The notes beneath the pieces are model-generated. The model did no database searches. It was not told the origin of the DNA and saw only the letters and a program-made list of their open reading frames with translations. From Lentisphaerota bacterium (GTDB lineage Bacteria; Verrucomicrobiota; Kiritimatiellia; PWTM01), in contig VGWF01000012.1 in the NCBI GenBank assembly GCA_016873715.1, forward strand, positions 1 through 52,466: a stretch of DNA of 52,466 nt, read 5' to 3'. The translations under genes and the position numbers were made by a program. Shown here in pieces: positions 27,329-37,486 of the stretch. Every line of letters starts with the position of its first letter. Position 1 is the first letter of the stretch.

Positions 27329-27924
27329 TCCGGATGTCCACGCGGGAGGCGGTCCTGGCGGTCGCGACGCTGGCGGTCGGCCTGGGGGCCCTGACCTGGT
27401 GGGGCGCGAGTTCCCGCCTGGCGCGATGGACGGAGGTCGGCCGCACGGCCGAGGGCCTGCAGACCCGCCTCCAGATGGCCGAGCGGCTCGTCGGCCGGCG
27501 CGCGGAGATCGAGGGCCGCCTCGACGCCCTGCTCCGGCAGCTCCCGCGTCACGCGCCGGACAAGGACGTCACCGCCGAACTGCTCAAGCTCATCGAGACG
27601 ACCGCCTCGGAACACGGCCTCATGCTGACGCGCCGCGAACCGGAACGGGAGAAGGCGGCCGGCGAGCTCTACGAGGTCGCCATCAACTGCAACTGGGAGG
27701 GCACCCTCGACGCCCTGACCCGGTTCCTTCACGCGATCCAGTCCAAGGGCGCCGTGCTCGACGTGCGCGCCCTGACGATCACCGCCGGACGCTCCGGGTC
27801 CGGCGCCCTGTCGGGGAACTTCTCCGTCGCCTGCGCCTACACGCGCGTCCGCGCGCCGGGCGCATCCACCGCATCCGCTGCATCCCCCGCGGCCGCCGCG
27901 CCGGCCGGAGGCAAACCGAAGTGA
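27325..27924 (+). CDS. gspM: GspM / PilO-like assembly protein
   Basis: 199 aa from the GTG at 27325, overlapping the gspL stop and preceded by GGAGAGG; the ATG at 27334 is an alternative. One N-terminal membrane helix (AVLAVATLAVGLGALTWWG) is followed by a coiled region and a small ferredoxin-like domain (VAINCNWEGTLDALTRFLHAIQ), the PilO/GspM pattern. The C-terminus is Ala/Pro-rich. Position between gspL and gspD supports the assignment. Confidence 0.8.
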   Translation: MIRMSTREAVLAVATLAVGLGALTWWGASSRLARWTEVGRTAEGLQTRLQMAERLVGRRAEIEGRLDALLRQLPRHAPDKDVTAELLKLIETTASEHGLMLTRREPEREKAAGELYEVAINCNWEGTLDALTRFLHAIQSKGAVLDVRALTITAGRSGSGALSGNFSVACAYTRVRAPGASTASAASPAAAAPAGGKPK

Positions 27925-27965
27925 ACCCCGAAACCGGAAACGCCGGCAGGGACCGGAGTCACGTC

Positions 27966-30896
27966 ATGAATGGCATCGCCCATCGTTCGATCGCCGGCAC
28001 CGTGCTGCTCGCGCTGGCCCTCGCCCCGGCGGCGCGGGTCGTCGCGCAGACCGCCGCGCCGGCCCCGTCAGCCGCCGTTCCCGCCCTGGCGACGAACCGG
28101 GTCATCTCCCTCATCGTACCCGCGGCCGCCCCGGGCGCCGCGTCCGTCGCGGGCTCGTCGACGGCGGCGCCTCCGCCGATGATCGCGACCCCGGCGGCGT
28201 CCGGCTCGACCGCCGCGCCGGCGGTGATCGTCACCCCGCCCGCCGCCCTGGCGCCGGCCCCGGCCCTTGCGCCGGCCCCCGCGGCCCCGGCCATCCCCCC
28301 CGCACCGGCCGGCCCCGCCGCCCCGCCCCCCGCGGCCCCGACGATTCCGGCGGCCGTCACCGCGGCCCCGGCGACGGTGGTCGCCGCGCCCGGCCCGGTC
28401 CGGACCCCGGCGCCCCTCTCCGCCCTGCTTGCCCCGCCGCCCGCCGTCATCCCGGCCGGCGCGCCCGCGGCCCCGGGACTGCCGGGCGCCGCCGCCACGG
28501 GCCCGGGCGGACAGAAGCTCATCTCGCTCAGCTTCCAGGACGCGCCGGTGGACCAGGTCCTCGCCTTCTACGCCGAGCTGACCGGCCGGACGATGATCAA
28601 GGCGCAGGGCATCACCGCCGTCATCACGCTGCGCGGACAGACCAAGCTGACGGAGGACGAGGTCAAGCAGGCGATCGAGAGCGTGCTCGCGCTCAACAAC
28701 ATCTCCCTCGTGCCGCTCGACGAGAAGTTCCTGAAGGTGGTCCAGCCCCCGACCGCGCGCCAGGAGGGCCTGCCGATCCGGTTCACGCCGGACGGCAAGC
28801 TTCGGGAAGGCGACGGAATCGTCAGCCAGGTGATCGAGATCCGGCACGTCCTCGTGACGGAGGCGGTGCCCATCCTTCAGCAGATCCTTCACGGGTACGG
28901 CAAGATCCAGCAACTGACGGCCACCGCCATCCTGGTGACCGACACCGAGAGCAACATCCGCCGCCTCCTCGAACTCGTCGAGTACATCGACAAGCCCGCC
29001 GAGACCAAGGTCGACACGCGGATCTACGAGCTTCACGAGTCCATCGCCTACGAGGTCGCCCAGAGGCTCAACGAACTCATCACCGACCCCAACTCCCAGC
29101 AGCGGCGGCCGACCGTCACCATCGTCCAGCCGACCGCCCCCACCCCGCCGGGCGTCGTGCGCGCGCCGACCACGGGCCCCACCGTCCGGACCGACGTCAG
29201 CCTCGCCGACCGCGGCATCATCGTCGGACAGCCGCGCATCGTCGCCGACGACCGGACGAACATCCTGATCATCATCTCGGATCCGGCGAACTTCCCGTTC
29301 TTCGACAACATGATCAAGGTGCTCGACCGCGCCGTCGAACCGGAGACGCTCGTCAAGGTCTACACGCTCGAATACGCCGCGGCGGACGAGGTCGCCGACC
29401 TGCTGTCCTCCCTGATCGGCAGCACGAGCGGCCGGCGTCCGTCGGCCGCGCGCACCGGGACGTCGCAGAACCGCTCCGGCACGACGTCGTCGTCGCGGAC
29501 GACCGGCTCCCGTTCCCTGAGCTCCCGGTCCTCCAACTCCCGCCTGTCCCCCACGGCCAACCGCGGTTCGTCCACCGCCGGCGACAACCGGAGCCAGTCC
29601 ATCCGCGACTACATCGCCAGCCAGACCTCCGGCGGCAACCCGGCGGCGACGGCCGCCGGCGGCGCCGACGGCGAGGGCATCGGGGAGCTGTCCGACGAGA
29701 CCCGCATCCTGCCCGACCTGCGCAGCAACTCGATCCTGCTGATGGGCCGCAAGACGGATCTCAACGTTCTCGAGGAGATCGTCAAGGAACTCGACGTGAT
29801 GCTCGCGCAGGTCGTGATCGAGGCCGTGATCATCGAGGTCTCGCTCAGCGACGAGGTCTCCTACGGCGTCGACTGGCTGCAGCGCTCGATGCAGGCCTAC
29901 ACCGAGACCACGGCCGGCCCCGGCGGCGGCGTCGCCGTCCGCCAGCCCGTGATGTCGTGGGGCGGCGGGTTCCTCAGCAGCGCCGCCTCCGCGTTCCAGA
30001 GCGGCGCCGAGGTCGGCCGCGACGTCGCCCTCTCGTCCGGCGCCATGACCTACTACGCGACGATCGAGAACCTCAACCTCGACGCCGTGATCCGGATGGC
30101 CGCCAAGGACTCCGGCGCGCGCATCCTCTCCACGCCCGTCATCCTCACCACCGACAACACCGAGGCGAAGATCATCGCCGGCGAGGAGCGGCCGATCGTC
30201 ACCGCGACCACCGTCACCACCGGCGGCAACCAGACCTCCGCCTACGAGTACAAGAACATCGGCATCGAGCTGACCGTGAAGCCGCACATCAACCCGCAGC
30301 GGGTCGTCGTGATGGACGTCCTGCAGACCGCGGACAACGTCGGCGACATCGTGACGATCGACGGCAACGACGTGCCCGTCGTCACCAAGCGCGAACTCGA
30401 GGCCAACATCGCCGTCGAGAACCGCTCGACGATCATCCTCGGCGGGCTCGTCAGCAACGCCGACCGCAACAGCCGCTCCAAGGTCCCCTTCCTCGGCGAC
30501 CTCCCGATCCTCGGCCGCCTCTTCCGCTCCGACACCAAGAGCACGCAGCGGACCGAACTGCTCGTGCTGATCACCCCCTACGTCCTGCAGACCCCGCAGG
30601 AGGCGCGCGCCGAGACCCGCCGCATCCACGACTCCACCGACGCCGACAGCAGCCGCTGGTTCGAGAAGGGCTTCACCGACAGCGACCTCGCCCGGCAGAA
30701 GCGCCTCGAGATCCCCCAGGTCCGCAAGGACGCGAAACTGCCGCCGCGGATCGAGGAGTTCCTGCGCGGCGTCGCGACCAACCAGCCCGTCCGGTCCGGC
30801 GCGCGGACGATCGTCGTCCCGCAGACCCAGCAGTCGTCGCGGCCCTCCGCCCCGGCGGCGCTGCCGGTCCCCCCCCCCCCCCCCGCCCCCCGTTGA
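27966..30896 (+). CDS. gspD: Type II secretion outer-membrane secretin GspD
   Basis: 976 aa, much longer than the usual 650-710. A signal peptide ends near VVAQ (residue 28). Residues about 29-180 are a Pro/Ala low-complexity segment. N-domains follow (VDQVLAFYAELTGRTMI, then VIEIRHVLVTEAVPILQQIL), and a Ser/Arg-rich insert sits near residues 490-560. The secretin domain has VVIEAVIIEVSL, ARILSTPVILTTDN, GEERPIVT and VPFLGDLPILGRLF. The C-terminus ends in five prolines coded by a 16-C tract (30869-30884). It forms the outer-membrane channel for folded secreted proteins. It is last in the operon; in many bacteria gspD comes near the front. Confidence 0.95.
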   Translation: MNGIAHRSIAGTVLLALALAPAARVVAQTAAPAPSAAVPALATNRVISLIVPAAAPGAASVAGSSTAAPPPMIATPAASGSTAAPAVIVTPPAALAPAPALAPAPAAPAIPPAPAGPAAPPPAAPTIPAAVTAAPATVVAAPGPVRTPAPLSALLAPPPAVIPAGAPAAPGLPGAAATGPGGQKLISLSFQDAPVDQVLAFYAELTGRTMIKAQGITAVITLRGQTKLTEDEVKQAIESVLALNNISLVPLDEKFLKVVQPPTARQEGLPIRFTPDGKLREGDGIVSQVIEIRHVLVTEAVPILQQILHGYGKIQQLTATAILVTDTESNIRRLLELVEYIDKPAETKVDTRIYELHESIAYEVAQRLNELITDPNSQQRRPTVTIVQPTAPTPPGVVRAPTTGPTVRTDVSLADRGIIVGQPRIVADDRTNILIIISDPANFPFFDNMIKVLDRAVEPETLVKVYTLEYAAADEVADLLSSLIGSTSGRRPSAARTGTSQNRSGTTSSSRTTGSRSLSSRSSNSRLSPTANRGSSTAGDNRSQSIRDYIASQTSGGNPAATAAGGADGEGIGELSDETRILPDLRSNSILLMGRKTDLNVLEEIVKELDVMLAQVVIEAVIIEVSLSDEVSYGVDWLQRSMQAYTETTAGPGGGVAVRQPVMSWGGGFLSSAASAFQSGAEVGRDVALSSGAMTYYATIENLNLDAVIRMAAKDSGARILSTPVILTTDNTEAKIIAGEERPIVTATTVTTGGNQTSAYEYKNIGIELTVKPHINPQRVVVMDVLQTADNVGDIVTIDGNDVPVVTKRELEANIAVENRSTIILGGLVSNADRNSRSKVPFLGDLPILGRLFRSDTKSTQRTELLVLITPYVLQTPQEARAETRRIHDSTDADSSRWFEKGFTDSDLARQKRLEIPQVRKDAKLPPRIEEFLRGVATNQPVRSGARTIVVPQTQQSSRPSAPAALPVPPPPPAPR
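30869..30884 (+). repeat. 16-base poly-C tract at the 3' end of gspD
   Basis: Sixteen consecutive C, coding for the last base of a valine codon and five prolines, twelve bases before the gspD stop. It is the longest single-base run I noticed in the window. Loss of one C removes the gspD stop and joins the frame to galM; gain of one C shifts to a stop at the galM start. Tracts of this length often vary in length and are also prone to sequencing error. Confidence 0.85.
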
Positions 30897-30921
30897 GGAA
30901 CCGAAAGCGAAAGGAACCGCG

Positions 30922-32118
30922 ATGAACACGATCCGAACGACCGGCGCGGCGCTGGCCCTGGCGGCGGCCGCGGGATGGATGGGCGCATGCCGTTCCCCGA
31001 CGACCTGTGACTGCGCGTGCGGGGCCGGCGGAAAGGACTCGGTGAAGGTGAAGGCGACAATCTGCGAGAAATGGGGCGACATCGGCGGCAAGGCGGTCCT
31101 GCTCTACGCGCTGGACAACGGGCGCGGCCTCCGCATGAAGGTCACCAACTACGGCGGCATCATCACCGTCCTCGAGACCCCGGACCGGTCCGGGAAGCCG
31201 GCCGACATCACCCTCGGCTACGACAAGCTCGCGGACTACGTGAAGGCGACGCCCTACTTCGGCGCCCTCATCGGCCGCTACGGCAACCGCATCGCGAACG
31301 GCCGCTTCACCCTCGACGGCGCCGGGTACACGCTCGCGACGAACAACACGCCCGGCGGGATCCCCTGCAGCCTCCACGGCGGCCTGAAGGGCTTCGACAA
31401 GGTCGTCTGGGACGCCGCCGCGATCGAGATCGACGGCGACCCCGCCCTCAAGCTCCGCTACGTCAGCCGCGACGGCGAGGAGGGCTTCCCGGGCACCCTC
31501 GACGTCTCGGTTCACTACCGGCTCACGAAGGACAACGCGCTGCAGATCACCTACCGCGCCACGACCGACAAGGCCACGCCGGTCAACCTGACGCAACACG
31601 CCTACTTCAACCTCGCCGGCCACGCCGCGGGACCGATCCTCGACCACCAGCTCATGCTGGCCGCCGACCGGTTCACCCCCGTGACCGCCGGGCTCATCCC
31701 GACCGGCGAGCTGCGGCCCGTCGACGGAACCCCGTTCGATTTCCGCACGCCCACCGCCATCGGCGCGCGCATCGGCGCGAAGGACGAGCAGCTCGCCTTC
31801 GGCGGCGGCTACGACCACAACTGGGTGGTCAACGGCAAGGCCGGCGACCTCCGCCTCGCCGCCCGCGTGACGGAGCCGAAGAGCGGACGCGTCATGGAGG
31901 TCTGGACGAAGGAGCCGGGCATCCAGTTCTACTGCGGCAACTTCCTCGATGGCTCGAACGTCGGCAAGGGCGGCCGGCCTTACGCCTACCGCACCGGCTT
32001 CTGCCTCGAGACGCAACACTACCCGGATTCGCCGAACCAGCCGGCCTTCCCGTCGACCATCCTGCGCCCCGGCCAGGTCTACGACACCGAGACCGTCTAC
32101 AAGTTCTCGGCGAAGTAA
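30922..32118 (+). CDS. galM: Aldose 1-epimerase, predicted lipoprotein
   Basis: 398 aa from ATG 30922 with AAAGGAA upstream. The hydrophobic N-terminus ends MGAC, a lipobox (Cys23), followed by a Cys-rich TCDCAC stretch. The mutarotase domain contains TNYGGIIT, FGALIGRYGNRIANG, LHGGLKGFDK, LTQHAYFNLAGH (catalytic His), GGGYDHNWV and GFCLETQHYPDSPNQP (catalytic Glu). It interconverts alpha and beta anomers of sugars. Lipoprotein export is unusual compared with cytoplasmic E. coli GalM and fits extracytoplasmic sugar use beside the GH78 rhamnosidase. It sits 25 bp after gspD. Confidence 0.93.
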   Translation: MNTIRTTGAALALAAAAGWMGACRSPTTCDCACGAGGKDSVKVKATICEKWGDIGGKAVLLYALDNGRGLRMKVTNYGGIITVLETPDRSGKPADITLGYDKLADYVKATPYFGALIGRYGNRIANGRFTLDGAGYTLATNNTPGGIPCSLHGGLKGFDKVVWDAAAIEIDGDPALKLRYVSRDGEEGFPGTLDVSVHYRLTKDNALQITYRATTDKATPVNLTQHAYFNLAGHAAGPILDHQLMLAADRFTPVTAGLIPTGELRPVDGTPFDFRTPTAIGARIGAKDEQLAFGGGYDHNWVVNGKAGDLRLAARVTEPKSGRVMEVWTKEPGIQFYCGNFLDGSNVGKGGRPYAYRTGFCLETQHYPDSPNQPAFPSTILRPGQVYDTETVYKFSAK

Positions 32119-32137
32119 CCGCACAGGCGCGGTAGGC

Positions 32138-32182
32138 TCCAACCCTTGGACGGCGCACGCGCGGGCGCTTCCAAGGGTTGGA
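32138..32182. terminator. 13-bp inverted repeat between convergent genes (probable bidirectional terminator)
   Basis: TCCAACCCTTGGA (32138-32150) and TCCAAGGGTTGGA (32170-32182) are perfect inverted copies around a 19-base loop, just after galM and before the end of the convergent GH78 gene. There is no strong T-run on either side. It may instead belong to a dispersed palindromic repeat family. Confidence 0.5.
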
Positions 32183-32209
32183 ACGTTCCGGCCCGCCGGC
32201 GCCGGCGGC

Positions 32210-34738
32210 TCAGCGGCCGCCGACGGCCTGCCGTCCCGGCACCAGCGCCGTCTCCGCGCCCTTCCACACCAGGACGCCCCGGATGCCCTCCGGCAGCTCG
32301 ATGGAGCCCCGGCACGCGCCGCCCGCGAAGTCCAGGTCGACCGTGATGAACCCGTCCGGATGCGGCATGCGCGCCTTCACGCGGGGCAGCGGTCCGGGCT
32401 GCGGCGCGATGTGGACGGTGCGGAAGCCGGGCGACGACGGCCGGATCCCGGCTACGGTCGCGTAGAGATGGAAGAGCGGATGGCTGCCCCACGCGTGGCA
32501 GTCCGACCGCGTGTCGCCCGGCGCCTCGACGGGCGTGGTCAGCCCCTGCGCGAGGAGGTCCTTCCAGAACTGCAGGCGTTCGACGACGAGATCGCCGCGA
32601 CCGAACTGCCGCCACGTCTCGAGCAGGTAGAAGCTGAAGTAGATCGTCGCGCGGCCGAGGTCCGGCGCCTTCCGCAGCCCGTCGAACGCGCGCTCCGCGT
32701 CGGCGCCCGTCACCGTTCCGGTCAGCAGCGCCAGGCACTGGCCGTGCTCGCTGTACGAGGTGTGCGCGACGGTGTCGGCGACGAGCCCGCGGCCGGCGTC
32801 CCAGAACTTCGCGCGGATCGCGGCCTGCACGCGCTCCGCCTGGGCGCGGAGCCGCGCGGCCAGCGCGGGCTCGGCGAGGGACTCCTCCACGTCCGCCGCC
32901 GCCTGCAGCGCGAGGACGTAGAGCAGGTTGTTGATCGCGGAACAGCCGTCGCGGCCGTCGGGCGCGTAGCCGACCTTCCACTCCGGCACCCAGTCGATGA
33001 ACGACCAGCCGGGCAGGCCGTCCAGGAGGCCGTCGGCGTTGAGGAAGGCCTCGAAGTGCCCGAGCATCGCGCGCAGGCCCGGCGCGCGCGCCCTCACCCA
33101 CGCGGGGTCGTTGCGCCACCACGCCTGGTCGCGGACCATCAGCGCCCAGATCATCGAGAACGTCGTCGACATCTGCGGCACGTGGGACGGGAAGCGCTCG
33201 TTCACGAAGCCGCCGTTGGAGCGCGAGCGGTCGAAGAGATCGATGCCGCGGCGGACGAGGCGGTCGTCGCGCGTCATCACGTGCGTGGTGAGCATCTCGA
33301 GGCGCGAGTCGCCGACGTACATGAGCTGCTCGTAGTACGGGCAGTCCATGAACGTCTCGTGCGAGCACATCTGCATGCCGCGGACGGCGAGGTCGATCAC
33401 GCCCGGCAGGCCCGGGTCGCCCGCGTCGTAGGCGCCCTCGAACTCCAGCGGGTAGCGGGTCTCGTCGAGCGCGAGCGCGTGGAGCGTGAGCGGCTCCGCG
33501 GCGGTCGTGACGCGCACGCGGCACCAGAGGCCGGCGCGCCACCAGTGCGTCGAGAACGGGCGGCGCGCGCCGCCGTCGGGCAGGAACGTGTCGACCAGCC
33601 CCTTGAAGACCTTGCCCGCGAACTCGCCGCGATGGCCCTTGGCGCGGCCGTCCGGCAGGTAGAGGGCCTCGGCCCAGCCCCACTCCATCGACGCGCCGGC
33701 GCCGCCGGAGACCTCGGCGAACGGATGGGCGCACTGGTAGCGGCCGAGGTGCCACAGCAGCGAGACCGTGGTGTTGGGCGGCACGACGACCGCGCCCGTG
33801 CCGTCCACCAGCGCCTGCCACGCCGGCAGGTCGGGATGCGCGCCCGCGTCGGCGGCCACCGGCGCGGCGGGGTCGGCGGCGGTCGTCAGCGCGACGGCGC
33901 GGCCGGTGTGGATGCGGCGGTCGAGGCGGTCGGGCAGCGTCGACGGATGCAGCCGCCAGCCGGCGACGTACTGGCCGTAGGGCTGGTTCGGCACGGGGCC
34001 GCGGACCACGGTGACGGGGCCGAAGGCGCCGTCCTTCCACTGCGGCCCGCAGCCGCGGGCGGTCAGTTCGCCGCCGACGGCGAAGATCGACGGTTCGCGC
34101 GGGGGCGCCATCGTCAGCCCGTCCAGCCGGGCGACCTGCCACGGCGCCCTGCCGGTGGTCAGGGCCTTGTCGTAGGCGCCCTCGGCCTTGAGGATGAAGC
34201 CGCCGCGCCACGTGTGCTGGGCCATCGGCGAGAGCGGTCCGAGGCTCCAGCACAGGGCCTCGATGCGGTGCGGCCCCGGGGCCAGTTCGATGCGGTGCGT
34301 CGCGTAGCTCCATGCATCGACCGGGGAGCGGTCGGGGCCGCGGGCGATGCGGCGGCCGTCGAGGAGGAGTTCGTAGCGCTCGTCGGCGCTGACATGGATC
34401 GTCAGCGGCTCCGCGGTCGCGGCGAAGTCGCGCCGGAAGCGGAGGAACACGGGACCGCGCCAGCCGCCGTCGAAGTACGCGGCGCGGTCGGCGAACCGCG
34501 TCGCCAGGGCGTCGGGGAGGTCCCGCTTTCCGGCCTCGGGCAGCCCGGCGAAGTCCGGGTGCCAGATCCAGGAGGCGGAGTCGATCTCCTGCACGGGGAC
34601 GACGCCCGCGTTCCCGTCCGCCAGCCGCGGCGGCAGCAGGATCCGCCCGACCCGGGTCTCCGCGCCGGGGGCCGCGAGGGCTCCCGCCGTCATGGCCGCC
34701 GCCGCGAACACCGCCGCCCGCCGTCGAAGGTCGTTCAT
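32210..34738 (-). CDS. Secreted GH78-like alpha-L-rhamnosidase
   Basis: 842 aa from ATG 34738. A signal peptide is visible (MNDLRRRAAVFAAAAMTAGALA). Beta-sandwich domains come first (SASWIWHPDF, FRRDFAATAEPLTIHVSADERYELLLDG). The (alpha/alpha)6 domain follows with MDCPYYEQLMYVGDSRLE, which matches the CPxRE...GD region of GH78 in modified form, and later RSDCHAWGSHPLFHL and a C-terminal beta domain (PHPDGFITVDL). It should remove terminal rhamnose from plant or microbial glycans outside the cytoplasm. The altered active-site motif means the sugar specificity is less certain. It is convergent with galM. Confidence 0.82.
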   Translation of the reverse strand: MNDLRRRAAVFAAAAMTAGALAAPGAETRVGRILLPPRLADGNAGVVPVQEIDSASWIWHPDFAGLPEAGKRDLPDALATRFADRAAYFDGGWRGPVFLRFRRDFAATAEPLTIHVSADERYELLLDGRRIARGPDRSPVDAWSYATHRIELAPGPHRIEALCWSLGPLSPMAQHTWRGGFILKAEGAYDKALTTGRAPWQVARLDGLTMAPPREPSIFAVGGELTARGCGPQWKDGAFGPVTVVRGPVPNQPYGQYVAGWRLHPSTLPDRLDRRIHTGRAVALTTAADPAAPVAADAGAHPDLPAWQALVDGTGAVVVPPNTTVSLLWHLGRYQCAHPFAEVSGGAGASMEWGWAEALYLPDGRAKGHRGEFAGKVFKGLVDTFLPDGGARRPFSTHWWRAGLWCRVRVTTAAEPLTLHALALDETRYPLEFEGAYDAGDPGLPGVIDLAVRGMQMCSHETFMDCPYYEQLMYVGDSRLEMLTTHVMTRDDRLVRRGIDLFDRSRSNGGFVNERFPSHVPQMSTTFSMIWALMVRDQAWWRNDPAWVRARAPGLRAMLGHFEAFLNADGLLDGLPGWSFIDWVPEWKVGYAPDGRDGCSAINNLLYVLALQAAADVEESLAEPALAARLRAQAERVQAAIRAKFWDAGRGLVADTVAHTSYSEHGQCLALLTGTVTGADAERAFDGLRKAPDLGRATIYFSFYLLETWRQFGRGDLVVERLQFWKDLLAQGLTTPVEAPGDTRSDCHAWGSHPLFHLYATVAGIRPSSPGFRTVHIAPQPGPLPRVKARMPHPDGFITVDLDFAGGACRGSIELPEGIRGVLVWKGAETALVPGRQAVGGR

Positions 34739-34853
34739 CCGTGGCTCCTCCCGGCTTCCGGCGTCCCGTCCCGGGCCGCCGGCAACCGGCCGGCAGGATA
34801 GCCGAACTCGTCCCCGGCGCAATCGCGGAACCTCCCCCGCCCGCCGCCGGGAG

Positions 34854-34895
34854 GTGTAACATTATCGGATGCGGTCGCATCGGATAATGTTACAC
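34854..34895. promoter_or_regulatory. 42-bp near-perfect palindrome in the GH78-mreB divergent region
   Basis: Arms of 20 bases (34854-34873 and 34876-34895) are complementary except at one pair, around a 2-base centre. Each arm carries GTGTAACATTATC. It is much more AT-rich than its surroundings and lies between divergent start sites (34738 and 35010). It could be an operator, a cruciform or a dispersed palindromic repeat. The remaining divergent DNA (34739-34853, 34896-35009) shows only a TTGACG box. Confidence 0.65.
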
Positions 34896-34901
34896 TTGTG
34901 A

Positions 34902-36041
<1,140 letters not shown>

Positions 36042-36137
36042 CCGTAGCGCCGATCCGCTTCGTTCCCGTCCGCCGGCCCGTTCCGGCGGTTCCCGCGCCG
36101 CCACGGCACCCACACAACCCATGCAGCCTTTCCATCC

Positions 36138-36986
36138 ATGGTCAAACAGCGCGGTTTCGTCATCTGGGCCGTCCTCCTCGCGGGGCTGCTCGGCCTCCTG
36201 AACCTGCCCCTCCCCGCGTCGCGGCAGGCGAAGGAGGCGGTGCGCGAGGCCCTCGCGCCCCTGCACGCGCTCGTCTCGGGCGCGGGCCTGCGGCTCCGCG
36301 AGGCGGGCACGACGTTGCGCGGCATCGGCGGCCTCGCCTCGGAGAACCGGGCGCTCCAGGAGGAGGTCCTCCGCCTGCGCGGCGAGATGCGCGCGCTGCA
36401 GACGGACGCCAAGGAGAACGGCGTCCTCCGCGAACTCCTCGGGTTCAAGCGGCGCGCCGGCCAGAAGCTCGTCGCCGCCGAGGTGATCGCGCGCGACAGC
36501 ACGGGCTGGTGGCAGACCCTCCGTCTCGACCGCGGCAGCCGCGACGGCCTCGCGGCCGACCTCGCCGTCGTCACGCCCGACGGCCTCGCCGGGCGCATCG
36601 TCGAGGTCTCCGACCACACGGCCGACGTCCTTCTCGTCAGCGACCCGAGCTGCCGCGTCGCCGTCCGCATCCCGCGCACCGGCTCGAACGGGGTCCTCAG
36701 CGGGACCGGCGTGCGATGGAACGGGCAGGTTGTCTGCCGCATCGACTTCATCAACCGGAACCACGCGATCCGCCCCGGGGACGAGGTCGTCACCTCGGGC
36801 CTCGGCGGGGTCTTCCCGCCGGACCTCCCGGTCGGGTACGTCGAGACCGTCGAGACCGACGCGGCCGGGCTCTACCTGCGGGCCGAGGTGCTGCCGCGCG
36901 CGGACCTGGCGCGGATGCGCCACGCCTTCGTGCTGGCGGCGCCCCGCGAGGCGCCCGCGCCGTCGCGCCGGGGGGCCGCCCCATGA
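36138..36986 (+). CDS. mreC: Rod-shape protein MreC
   Basis: 282 aa with one N-terminal membrane helix (FVIWAVLLAGLLGLLNLPL), a coiled coil (about 65-100: ENRALQEEVLRLRGEMRAL, then NGVLRELLGFK) and the beta-barrel domain (VIARDSTGWWQTLRLDRGSRDGL, VVTSGLGGVFPPDLPVGYV). It links MreB and the wall enzymes in the periplasm. The stop overlaps the mreD start (ATGA). Confidence 0.95.
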   Translation: MVKQRGFVIWAVLLAGLLGLLNLPLPASRQAKEAVREALAPLHALVSGAGLRLREAGTTLRGIGGLASENRALQEEVLRLRGEMRALQTDAKENGVLRELLGFKRRAGQKLVAAEVIARDSTGWWQTLRLDRGSRDGLAADLAVVTPDGLAGRIVEVSDHTADVLLVSDPSCRVAVRIPRTGSNGVLSGTGVRWNGQVVCRIDFINRNHAIRPGDEVVTSGLGGVFPPDLPVGYVETVETDAAGLYLRAEVLPRADLARMRHAFVLAAPREAPAPSRRGAAP

Positions 36987-37486
36987 GCGTCCTCTCGCTG
37001 GTCATCGTGCTGCTGAGCGGCGGCGTCCTCCAGGCCGTGCTCCCGACCTGGGCCGCCGCCGGCCAGATGCCGGTGCCGGTGCTTCCGGCGCTCGTGGTCT
37101 ACTACGCGCTGACCCGCAACCGGGTCGCGGCCTTCTGGATCGGCGTCGCCGCGGGCCTCGTGCAGGACGCGCTCGGGATCGTGCCGCTCGGCTTCTCGTC
37201 GTGCTGCTTCGCGGTCGCGGCGCTGCTGCTCAACCGCTACCGCGAGGAGGTCTTCGAGTGGGAGGGCCTCACACACATGATCCTCGGCGGCGCGGCGGCG
37301 GCGGGGACGACGCTCGCGCTGGGCCTGCTGCTCGGCGCGGCGGCGGGGATGCACCTCCCGGTCGGCCGGATCGCGCTCAAAACCCTCGGCGCGGCGGGGC
37401 TCGGCGTGGCGACGACGCCCCTCGTCTGCCGCGGCGTCCGCCGGCTGGACGTCATGCTCGGCCTGGTCGCGGAGGCGCGCCGATGA
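36983..37486 (+). CDS. mreD: Rod-shape membrane protein MreD
   Basis: 167 aa and almost entirely hydrophobic, with about five membrane segments. FWIGVAAGLVQDALGIVPLGFSS is the family-type central loop. It overlaps both mreC and mrdA by four bases, so the three are translationally coupled. Confidence 0.9.
   Translation: MSVLSLVIVLLSGGVLQAVLPTWAAAGQMPVPVLPALVVYYALTRNRVAAFWIGVAAGLVQDALGIVPLGFSSCCFAVAALLLNRYREEVFEWEGLTHMILGGAAAAGTTLALGLLLGAAAGMHLPVGRIALKTLGAAGLGVATTPLVCRGVRRLDVMLGLVAEARR

Noticed and set aside
28068-31091. 1007-codon minus-strand open frame across gspD
   Set aside because: It mirrors the GC-rich codons of gspD; no family features.
32138-32182. Insertion-sequence end
   Set aside because: Only a single short inverted repeat between two convergent genes; no transposase or target duplication.
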